DNA from: CAZGMN01 sp964645765
Lineage (GTDB): Bacteria; Acidobacteriota; Aminicenantia; Aminicenantales; Aminicenantaceae
Length of the DNA stretch: 31,726 bases
Direction of reading: 5' to 3'
NCBI GenBank assembly: GCA_964645765.1
Contig: CAZYBE010000036.1
Coordinates: 1-31,726 of the forward strand
A program made the position numbers and the translations under genes. The notes under the pieces are model-generated. The model did no database searches, had not been told where the DNA came from, and saw nothing but the letters and a program-made list of their open reading frames with translations. This document shows, piece by piece, positions 25,901 to 31,726 of the stretch. Each line of letters begins with the position of its first letter. The first letter of the stretch is position 1.

Positions 25901-26361
25901 ATCGGGTGACCTTTTCGCTCGATGGCTTTTTAGAGCATCTCAATCCGGAATTCACCTCTTCTCCTCCTCTGCCGCCGGAAGATGTCCTGGCGCTTCTAGC
26001 ATTGGGCGAGTCTTTCCAGAGGACCTATTCCTATGATAAGAGCACGCAGCTGAGCACGGCCTCCCTTGTTTCTTTCCAGCTTTCCGAGGAAGCGAAGAAG
26101 CGCGCTGAAGGTCTGTTCATCATCGACCGCTTCAGGATTGACCCTTTTGTCCTGGGGTCTTCGGCAGAGATGTCAGCCCGGTTGACTGTCGGAAAGAAAC
26201 TGTCGCGGAACTTTTTTATTCTTTACTCCACCAACCTGACAAGCCAGAGGGCGGAGATCGCGCGGCTGGAGTGGGAGATGTCCGGCGATATGTCCATTGT
26301 CGGCACCCGAGACGAAAAAGGGCAGCTAAGTTTCGATGTCAAAATTCATAAGCGATTTTAA
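22966..26361 (+). CDS. tamB: TamB-family (AsmA-like) inner-membrane/periplasmic bridge protein
   Basis: 1131 residues. One N-terminal membrane anchor (about 8-30) is followed by a very long run of beta strands of the bridge-like lipid transfer type. The C-terminus is a classic TamB domain: GRIKGRFDLTVTGNVNAPVIMGDIEA-like, then DGDVYFQDRKFKVLSGRLTF, PPEDVLALLALGES and a final RLTVGKKLSRNFFILYSTN. TamB proteins span the periplasm and help deliver phospholipids and/or fold outer-membrane proteins with a BamA/TamA partner. GGAAG precedes the ATG. It overlaps the downstream Omp85 gene by 26 bases, strong evidence for a functional pair. Confidence 0.9.
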   Translation: MRIKKRLRTLIALSVLILLLAGAGIILKNIFLRQIRREIQSSFEYSRLYLSAFPPTLILEKAKTHSQSPFFSAERILVKISYRSLLTRERPFNVLIEHPVLRFVEAETEKEKKPKFSLPFSVEEGRMKEGEFYFWGKDIRFESRGINAQFMLKKQRLAIRAEAAENVFSPSPTWPKVEGKVKLSIEGSGREIIIKEMKVEGSDFTVDGQGRLPDFLNPELSLKTNYKANAPFIVKFLGIPFDTQGETQGEGTLAKNAEGLSFKGDFSSSNIILNRVPMGEVRGRIDLKQSGFQVVEFNIQKKSLPAEQVRIRIGGGKIEGAVQGFYLDPMINLTSLPWPVASPAWGNFTFDSDGLRGGGEFREAGLKIEPGRYPFRGPFKFSWDKKSKWTFSSQELISSFARVELDGKVNVSKTLDLQIKGEVIDLNQARQFTSLLLSKKFEFPEIRGKGSADLRIFGEYDSPQIKAKFSLSPGGFGKFDVNSAEGEFEIIKNNFLGRFDINDPFIKGKISLISNPEGVDADIRLERGFAEKILPNLGIIFPLQGEASGNFEVKQKKDVQVKGSFSGPRLQLSDQNLSNASAKLEWQAGVLSLSELQFIWHQGLIKGSTLVRPLTQKFDIDVQGEGVDVSFLYEGLKGALSFSLKGKDVSGQEKAKGPFEVKDLQHPLLQRTEARGEAELGYSEGKFALELKGNFLPGENEFNAFIILPIFEDRISVDFKGRFNNLNLLLPWKGALGSVNYLAELRGPKASPQVKAAIDFQGSVFRLPKFAHALQDYSGLMFVENSHVSLRSFQAKLGGGNVQGSGELLLGRNQVENMDLKFEGKNLMLSPLERTRALADGFLNLIKDSKRFVAAGDFSIQKLSWRREVNEKFVFSSSPYYQSERVPSFFDDLNLNIRLKADDNAWLENSLGRIKGRFDLTVTGNVNAPVIMGDIEALDGDVYFQDRKFKVLSGRLTFSNPSTVQPYISFKGETYVKDYRVTFSLDGFLEHLNPEFTSSPPLPPEDVLALLALGESFQRTYSYDKSTQLSTASLVSFQLSEEAKKRAEGLFIIDRFRIDPFVLGSSAEMSARLTVGKKLSRNFFILYSTNLTSQRAEIARLEWEMSGDMSIVGTRDEKGQLSFDVKIHKRF

Positions 26362-29110
26362 TCCAAAGGCAAAAAAGATAATCTTCTCATCAGGTCTTTT
26401 TCTATGCTTCTTTCTTCTTCTCTTGCCCTTTGGCTCCATTTTGCAAGCCCAGGAATCGTCTCCCCTTGTGGCGAAAATTTCGGTTGATGTTGACGGCCAA
26501 CCTGCAGCTCAAGACATGCGGAATTTAGTTCCGCTAAAGGAGGGAGAGGCCTTCTCTCTGGAGAAGATAACCAACAGCATCAGGCAGGTCTATAAGACAG
26601 GGCTTTTCTCTGATATTCAGGTTTTAAAGGAAGGAGAGCAAGAAATCCATCTGACTTTTCTGCTGACAAGCAGACTTTTTACCAGAAAGATTATTTTTCA
26701 GGGAAAAGAGAATGTCTCTCCAAAAAAGCTAAAAGGGGGCCTGTTCTCCCTGCGTGAAGGCAGCTTTTTCTCTGAAGAGAAGCTAACCAAGGCTGTTGAA
26801 GAACTGAAGGAAGTCCTTGAGGACGAAGGCTATTATCATCCCGAAATCAAGGCTTTTGCCGAAAAGAATCTCAAGACTTCCTCGGTTAATGTCTTTTTTG
26901 AGATTCAATCAGCAAAGAGATTTGTCATCAGGAAAATCGCTTTTGACGGAGAAGTAATTCTCAATAAGGCGGAGCTGAAGAAAAAAATGAGGAGCAGGGA
27001 GGGAGATTTTTACCTCCCCTCTGTTTTGGAGGAGGATATCACCAGGCTCAAAGAAATCTATAGCTCACTGGGTTACCAGCGGGCTGAGATTTGGCTGGAG
27101 GCAAGAAAGTCTGATGAAAAACAGGGAGATATTTTCCTTTCTCTCAAGATCATCTCTCATCAGAAGATAGAGGTCGAGGTCAAGGGCGCTCAGGTTCCTT
27201 TGAGTCTTCTGAAGCCCATTTGGGAAGCGGAAGTCTTTGAAGAGTGGGGACTGTCTGAGGGAAAGGCTAAGATTATCCATTACATGAGGGAGAAAGGTTA
27301 TCTTTTTTCTTCTGTCAAGTCCTTCATTCAAAGAGTCGATAACACGATGCGTGTGGTTTATCAGGTTACGCCAGGAGAGAAGTTTAAGATTGAGGATATT
27401 TCTTTTGAAGACTTAAATTATCTTACCCCTTCCCAGTTAAAGAATGAGCTGGGCATTGGGGAGGAGGTCGCTTTTCTCAGCCGGATTAGCGGGGCAAGGC
27501 TCTTTGAGCTTCCTGCAGAAATAGAACTGATTTATAAGACAAAAGGCTTCTCTCAGACAAGAGTCGACTTGAATTTTGCCCGGCATGGAAAAGCAGTCAA
27601 GGCTCTTTTCTATGTCAACGAGGGGCCCCAGGAGAGGATTGAGAAGATATCTTTTGAAGGCGCTCAGCTTGCCAGCCCGAAGACTCTCCTTGAACAGATA
27701 AGCAGTTTCGAGGGAGGCCCTTTCTTCAATCCCAATATCCAGAAAGATATTGAAAAGCTTGAGAATTTCTATTTGAACCAGGGTATCAGAGGAACAGAGA
27801 TTTTTGCCAGGATTGAAAAAGTCGAAGAAAATCTCTTTTCTGTATTTTTTACAATCAGAGAAGGGAAAAGAGTCAAAATCGAGAGAATTATCATCACCGG
27901 GAATGTTGCGACAAGGAAAAGAACTATTCTCCGAGAACTCAGAGTCAAAGAGGAGGATTATGCCTTTTATGACAGGATAAGAGAGTCGAAGAGCAGGCTG
28001 GAGAGGCTGGGCATTTTTACTAAAATGTCAATCGAGGAAATACCTCTTTCTGAAGAGAGAGAAAACTTGGTTATCAGCCTCAGAGAGGGCGAGCGAAATT
28101 ATGCCAGCCTTGGTGTCGGTTTGCAGACCAGGAATGAGCCTCTAACCTTTGAAGTCTGGGATATTCCGGTGAGACTGAGAGGGACTGCCGAAGTCATAAG
28201 AAACAACATCTTGGGTTCAGCAGCTCAGCTCAGCTTGGTCGGGCAGGCAAGCCTTAATGAAAAAAGAGCAGTCCTTTCCTGGGAACAGCCCTACTTATTT
28301 GGAATTCCGATGCAGACCTATTTGAATGCCTTCTGGGAGAGCGAAGACCGGGATAGTTTCAGCTATGAACGGAAAGGTGTCAGCTTGACGGGCATCAAGT
28401 CTTTTGCGAAAAACATTCTCTTATCGACGACTTTCAGATGGACAACCACAACTCTTTTTAACCTGCAGATTGAAGAATCAGAAGTTGACCGTGAGCATTC
28501 TCCTTTTTCTGCCACATCTCTTTCTGGAAGTTTCATCTGGGACAGACGCGATGACCCCTTCAACCCTGGCAAAGGAAATTTTTTCAGCTTTGTCCTGGAG
28601 CAGGCCTATCCTCTATTCGAGGCCAAGTCCAATTATTTAAAGAGCTTCATCAAGTATCAGCATTTTATTCCTCTTTTTTCCCGGGTCACCTTCAGTGCCA
28701 CTTCTCGGCTTGGGTTGGGCGGGGGGAAATTGTCTATTCCGATTCATGAAAGGTTTTTTGCGGGCGGCAGCAATTCATTCCGTGGAGAAAGGTTCGATGA
28801 ACTGGGCCCCAAAGACCCGGTTTCAGGCAGACCCGTTGGCGGAGAAGCATTATTCCTTTTAAACTTTGAGCTTACCTTTCCTCTGGTTTCGTCGATCAAG
28901 GACTTGTCAGGAACTCTTTTTTACGATAAGGGGAATGTTTTTGATATGCCGAAGCATTTTAATCTCCCGGCTCTTCAGGATGCCGTGGGATGCGGAGTCC
29001 GCTACCGGACTCCCCTGGGGCCAGTTCGTTTTGAAATTGGCTGGAACCTGGATGTGCCGAGTGAACGGAGAAAGCCCTTAGCTTTTATTACCATCGGCAA
29101 TGTTTTCTAA
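26336..29110 (+). CDS. Omp85-family outer-membrane assembly protein (BamA/TamA type)
   Basis: 924 residues. A signal segment ends near LQAQES (about 40). By eye seven POTRA-like repeats follow (about 43-590), each ending in the VxVxFxIxxG-type strand; five is usual for BamA and three for TamA. The C-terminal 330 residues form the 16-strand barrel with FFAGGSNSFRGERFDELGP, containing the conserved RG loop that is essential in this family, and the D15-type motif WDRRDDPFNPGKG. It should insert beta-barrel proteins in the outer membrane. It follows tamB with overlap. Whether it is the genome's BamA or a TamA-like paralogue cannot be decided from this window. Confidence 0.92.
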   Translation: MSKFISDFNPKAKKIIFSSGLFLCFFLLLLPFGSILQAQESSPLVAKISVDVDGQPAAQDMRNLVPLKEGEAFSLEKITNSIRQVYKTGLFSDIQVLKEGEQEIHLTFLLTSRLFTRKIIFQGKENVSPKKLKGGLFSLREGSFFSEEKLTKAVEELKEVLEDEGYYHPEIKAFAEKNLKTSSVNVFFEIQSAKRFVIRKIAFDGEVILNKAELKKKMRSREGDFYLPSVLEEDITRLKEIYSSLGYQRAEIWLEARKSDEKQGDIFLSLKIISHQKIEVEVKGAQVPLSLLKPIWEAEVFEEWGLSEGKAKIIHYMREKGYLFSSVKSFIQRVDNTMRVVYQVTPGEKFKIEDISFEDLNYLTPSQLKNELGIGEEVAFLSRISGARLFELPAEIELIYKTKGFSQTRVDLNFARHGKAVKALFYVNEGPQERIEKISFEGAQLASPKTLLEQISSFEGGPFFNPNIQKDIEKLENFYLNQGIRGTEIFARIEKVEENLFSVFFTIREGKRVKIERIIITGNVATRKRTILRELRVKEEDYAFYDRIRESKSRLERLGIFTKMSIEEIPLSEERENLVISLREGERNYASLGVGLQTRNEPLTFEVWDIPVRLRGTAEVIRNNILGSAAQLSLVGQASLNEKRAVLSWEQPYLFGIPMQTYLNAFWESEDRDSFSYERKGVSLTGIKSFAKNILLSTTFRWTTTTLFNLQIEESEVDREHSPFSATSLSGSFIWDRRDDPFNPGKGNFFSFVLEQAYPLFEAKSNYLKSFIKYQHFIPLFSRVTFSATSRLGLGGGKLSIPIHERFFAGGSNSFRGERFDELGPKDPVSGRPVGGEALFLLNFELTFPLVSSIKDLSGTLFYDKGNVFDMPKHFNLPALQDAVGCGVRYRTPLGPVRFEIGWNLDVPSERRKPLAFITIGNVF

Positions 29111-29145
29111 GATGTCGCCTGAGATGAGGAATAGAGGAAGAGAGC

Positions 29146-29380
29146 AGGCTGGGTGTTTCGAAAACACGCAGGCTAATTGTATTTTTATAGGGCGAGGGCG
29201 AAGTGGTGAGAAAGCCGTGTGAAAGGCTGAGCGGGCATGGTTCCTCGACCGAAGGTCGAGGAGAGCGAAGTCTTGAACCGAGACGCTTTTGCCTCGCTGG
29301 GGCAAAAGCGTCGTGCTTTCGAACCACTTCGCCCGAGCCCCTCAAACGGTTTTCTCAATCACCCAGCCTGAACTATTTTT
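29146..29380 (+). repeat. Dispersed structured repeat, copy B
   Basis: This is an intergenic element with nested inverted repeats. An outer 18-bp arm pair (29190-29207 with 29323-29340, two mismatches) encloses a 9-bp GAA-loop hairpin (29242-29262) and a 12-bp hairpin (29282-29312). CAGGCTGGGTG at the left is mirrored by CACCCAGCCTG at the right end. The same inner hairpins occur in copy A at 1-150. In the 12-bp stem the outer three base pairs differ between copies, but on both sides, so pairing is preserved. It lies between the Omp85 gene and the SurA-like gene. Confidence 0.8.
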
Positions 29381-29391
29381 CTATTAGAAAA

Positions 29392-30090
29392 GTGAAAGTG
29401 GTTCCATATTTTATTAATTGTCTCAAGGTTTATTTATTGCTATTTATTGTTATTTATCCGTTACATTTCTCTTATGGAAGTTTTCCTGAAATAATCGACC
29501 GGATCGTGGCTGTGGTCAACGACAAAGTCATAACCTTGACTGATTTGAGGATTGTCAAGGAGCTTGGCCTTTATGACAAGGAGGTCCGGGAGAGCGACCA
29601 AAATCTCGATCGACTCATCCTGGAAAAGATGATTGATCAAAAATTGGTTGTTCAATTAGCCGGAGAACAAGTCTCTGCTGGGAAAGAGGAGCTTGACTCT
29701 TTTCTCAAGAAACTTGCCGAAGAGATGGGTTCTGAAAAACTCCGCATAAGGCTCGAAGAATTTGGCATGGATTGGGACGCGCTAAAAGATTATGTCGAGG
29801 AGAGAGTTGAATACCAGAAAATCATCTTGCAGAGATTTGGGCAGAGGAATATCGTGAGTCTGAAGGATATGGAAGATTATTACCAACGGGTTTATGTCCC
29901 TTCTCAACAGAAGAAAGGGCTTGAGCCTCGACCAATGATGGATATTCTCGCTGAGATTGAATTTTCCATCAAGCAGGATAAGATTAACGCTCAAGTCGAA
30001 GCCTGGATAAAAAGTCTAAGGAAGAGGGCTGATATCCAGGTCCAATATGAGGGCAATTCTTCTCAAGAAAAGGGACTGTTTTCGTCTTGA
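29392..30090 (+). CDS. SurA-like periplasmic chaperone lacking a PPIase domain
   Basis: 232 residues from GTG 29392. A hydrophobic signal segment (VYLLLFIVIYPLHFSYGS) leads into the SurA N-terminal chaperone domain: IIDRIVAVVNDKVITLTDL, then EKMIDQKLVVQLA, and a helical region ending near YYQRVYVPSQQ. The parvulin PPIase modules of classical SurA (about 430 residues) are absent. It likely binds unfolded outer-membrane proteins in the periplasm and passes them to the Omp85 protein encoded just upstream. Longer in-frame starts exist back to 29203, but they would translate the structured repeat and bury the signal peptide, so they are rejected. No clear ribosome site precedes the GTG, so the start is uncertain. 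Confidence 0.8.
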   Translation: MKVVPYFINCLKVYLLLFIVIYPLHFSYGSFPEIIDRIVAVVNDKVITLTDLRIVKELGLYDKEVRESDQNLDRLILEKMIDQKLVVQLAGEQVSAGKEELDSFLKKLAEEMGSEKLRIRLEEFGMDWDALKDYVEERVEYQKIILQRFGQRNIVSLKDMEDYYQRVYVPSQQKKGLEPRPMMDILAEIEFSIKQDKINAQVEAWIKSLRKRADIQVQYEGNSSQEKGLFSS

Positions 30091-30114
30091 AATTATAGAT
30101 TAAACGGAGTTGAG

Positions 30115-31047
30115 ATGCTTCGAACAGCTTTTCTCTTTCCCGGACAGGGCTCCCAAGCGGTGGGCATGGGAAAAGATTTTTATGACCTTTCGCCTCACGC
30201 CCGTGAAATTTTTTTAAGTGCCGATGAGACTCTCGGCTTCAAGATTTCCAAGCTTTGCTTTGAAGGGCCGGAGGAAGAACTTAAGCTGACCCACAACACC
30301 CAGCCTGCTTTGCTGACCGTTAGCTTCATCGCTTACACCCTTCTGGGGAAAGAGCCTCAAATTGCCGCCGGTCACAGCCTGGGAGAATATTCGGCTCTTG
30401 TTGCTGCAGGCTCTTTGAGTTTTGAGGATGCCATCCTTCTTGTTCATAAAAGAGGGAAGTATATGCAGGAGGCCGTTCCAGTGGGCGAGGGGGCGATGGC
30501 TGCGGTACTGGGCACTGGCTACATGGAAATAGAGTTGGCTCTGAAAAAAATCGAGAAGGGTACTGTCGAGATTGCAAACTGGAACAGCCAAGAACAGGTC
30601 GTCATTGCTGGAGATCGAGAAACGGTCAAAGAAGCCTTAACCCTGATCAATCCGCTTCGCTCTGTCATCCTTCCAGTGAGTGCTCCCTTTCACTGCAGGC
30701 TGATGAAGAGTGCTGAGGAGAAGCTTTCCTATGATTTGGACCAGGTGGAATTTAAAGACTTGAAGTTTCCAATAATTACCAATGTCGATGCAAAAATAAT
30801 CCATAAAGGAGAGCAAGCCAAGGATGCTCTGAAAAGGCAGGTTACGCGGCCTGTGCTCTGGTTCAGCTCGATGGAGAAGCTGGGCGAGGAGAAGATGGAT
30901 CTTTTCGTCGAGTTGGGACCAGGAAGGGTTTTATCTGGATTGGCAAAAAGAATTTGCCGAGAATGGACATCTCCGCCGCGTCTCGTGAATGCTGAAGACC
31001 CATCTGGCCTGGAAAAAGTCAGGGAGGCTCTTTCAGGATTGTTTTGA
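30115..31047 (+). CDS. fabD: Malonyl-CoA:ACP transacylase
   Basis: 310 residues, the usual length. The FPGQGSQAVGMG start motif, nucleophile Ser88 in GHSLGEYSALVAAG, substrate-binding Arg113 in HKRGKYMQEA, the NWNSQEQVVIAG strand and catalytic His193 in SAPFHCRLM are all present. It transfers malonyl from CoA to acyl carrier protein to start fatty acid synthesis in the cytoplasm. GGAG lies six bases before the ATG. It is 24 bases after the SurA-like gene and probably co-transcribed. Its last 15 bases overlap the converging pgsA gene. The other fab genes are not in the window. Confidence 0.96.
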   Translation: MLRTAFLFPGQGSQAVGMGKDFYDLSPHAREIFLSADETLGFKISKLCFEGPEEELKLTHNTQPALLTVSFIAYTLLGKEPQIAAGHSLGEYSALVAAGSLSFEDAILLVHKRGKYMQEAVPVGEGAMAAVLGTGYMEIELALKKIEKGTVEIANWNSQEQVVIAGDRETVKEALTLINPLRSVILPVSAPFHCRLMKSAEEKLSYDLDQVEFKDLKFPIITNVDAKIIHKGEQAKDALKRQVTRPVLWFSSMEKLGEEKMDLFVELGPGRVLSGLAKRICREWTSPPRLVNAEDPSGLEKVREALSGLF

Positions 31048-31575
31048 CAGGACTTTGGGCCCGAATCTTAAATAGTATTCTGCGGCAGAGACAACAGCAG
31101 TGATAATGACCAGCCAAAGACCGACTTGAGAGAGAAAGTTGAGGGGACCCAAATATTTCTTCCCCAAGATTAAGAGACATATCGTTATTGTTTCAAATAT
31201 CATTTTGAATTTACCCAGCCTGGAAGCAGGGATGTTGATTCCTTTTGTGGAGGCAATAGCCCTGAATCCTGTAATAGCTATTTCTCTTCCGATGATGATG
31301 ACGACCATCCAGGACGCAACAGTACCAAGCCCGACAAGACAGATGAAGACCGAGGCAACAAGCAGCTTGTCGGCCACCGGGTCCAAGAGTTGACCTAAGA
31401 CTGTTTCCTGTTTTTTTCTTCTTGCCAGAAGCCCGTCAAACGAATCCGTCAAGACCGCCAGAAGAAAGACTATAAAAGCAACCAGTTCCTTTCCATTGAA
31501 CTGAATGAGGAGAATGACAACCAAGACTGGGATGAAAAGTATTCTTAATACGGTCAGGCTGATCGGCAAATTCAT
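31033..31575 (-). CDS. pgsA: CDP-diacylglycerol-glycerol-3-phosphate 3-phosphatidyltransferase
   Basis: 180 residues with several membrane helices. The CDP-alcohol phosphatidyltransferase motif is complete: Asp44, Asp47-Gly48, Ala51-Arg52, Gly61, Asp65 and Asp69 (DSFDGLLAR, then GQLLDPVAD). NLPISLTVLRILFIPVLV at the start is typical of PgsA. It makes phosphatidylglycerol phosphate in the inner membrane. A cardiolipin-synthase-like member of the same fold is the alternative. It converges with fabD and overlaps it by 15 bases. No clear ribosome site was seen upstream of ATG 31575. Confidence 0.92.
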   Translation of the reverse strand: MNLPISLTVLRILFIPVLVVILLIQFNGKELVAFIVFLLAVLTDSFDGLLARRKKQETVLGQLLDPVADKLLVASVFICLVGLGTVASWMVVIIIGREIAITGFRAIASTKGINIPASRLGKFKMIFETITICLLILGKKYLGPLNFLSQVGLWLVIITAVVSAAEYYLRFGPKVLSKQS

Positions 31576-31625
31576 TTTTTTGGAGATATACTATAGCCTG
31601 CTCATGTTGTCAAATGGAAAAAAGA

Positions 31626-31726
31626 ATGGCTCGGGCTAAGTAGCTCGAAGACACGCAGCTTTTGCCTGATGAAGAATTGCATTTTTCTTGAAAAAAGCAG
31701 GAGCCACAAGTATAGTTGATTTAAAG
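31626..31726 (+). repeat. Possible fragment of the dispersed structured repeat, copy C
   Basis: CGAAGACACGCAG and AATTGCATTTTT recur here in the same order as CGAAAACACGCAG and AATTGTATTTTT of copy B (29159-29186), with a different spacing. CAGCTTTTGCCT also matches one arm of the copy A hairpin. It runs to the window edge, so a full copy may continue beyond it. Confidence 0.45.

Noticed and set aside
29146..29380. Integron attC site or CRISPR unit
   Set aside because: No attC core sites of the required type, no integrase and no regularly spaced repeats with spacers; the copies lie 29 kb apart.
29203..29391. Long N-terminal extension of the SurA-like gene
   Set aside because: It would translate the dispersed repeat and place about 63 extra residues before an obvious signal peptide.

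Overview
The window comes from a diderm (Gram-negative-type) bacterium of roughly 45-50% GC. It carries an Omp85/BamA barrel protein, a TamB-type protein, a SurA-like chaperone, secreted and lipid-anchored glycosidases and HslUV. The secreted six-bladed propeller protein and the GH29/GH31 pair would suit Acidobacteriota or Aminicenantes-like lineages, but that assignment is inference from gene style, not from a marker gene.

Layout. (1) 1-150: end of a structured dispersed repeat. (2) 153-5463, minus strand: GH29 alpha-L-fucosidase, GH31 alpha-xylosidase-like enzyme (translationally coupled) and a URO-D-family protein; this looks like a unit for taking apart fucosylated, xylose-bearing plant glycans. 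(3) 5657-8760, plus: a small zinc-ribbon protein, then a sigma70-type promoter driving a soluble PRC-barrel/MgtE_N/CBS protein and an NRAMP-fold transporter whose metal-site motifs are altered (DAGG for DPGN, APW for MPH), probably a Mg2+ uptake pair. (4) 8844-16963, plus: a strong promoter and eight tightly packed genes: hslV, hslU, a fibronectin-III lipoprotein with an LptM-like N-terminus, a fumarylacetoacetate-hydrolase-family enzyme, a fructose-6-phosphate-aldolase/transaldolase-like protein, and a three-subunit acyl-CoA (propionyl-CoA-type) carboxylase: carboxyltransferase, biotin carboxylase and biotin carrier protein.

(5) 16964-21331 is the accessory part. The last 272 bp of the biotin-carrier gene occur again 3.3 kb downstream at about 89% identity, with mostly synonymous differences. 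Between the two copies lies about 3.0 kb of foreign-looking AT-rich DNA holding a 787-residue protein with an HsdR-type nuclease domain, a P-loop ATPase and a winged-helix-like tail, plus a small divergent hypothetical gene. After the second copy come a RHH/PIN toxin-antitoxin pair on the minus strand with its own promoter and operator-like repeats, and then a third, internally deleted copy of the accC tail and biotin-carrier gene. This is an insertion hot spot at the 3' end of a housekeeping gene, and the nuclease-ATPase is the best candidate here for an undescribed defence gene.

(6) 21294-22415, minus: a secreted propeller protein; 22416-22965 holds what looks like a frameshifted gene remnant. 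(7) 22966-31047, plus: tamB, a bamA/tamA-type gene with about seven POTRA repeats, a second copy of the structured repeat, a SurA-like chaperone without a PPIase domain, and fabD. This is an envelope biogenesis cluster. (8) 31033-31575, minus: pgsA, converging on fabD, followed by a fragment of the dispersed repeat at the window edge. No rRNA, tRNA or CRISPR array was seen.
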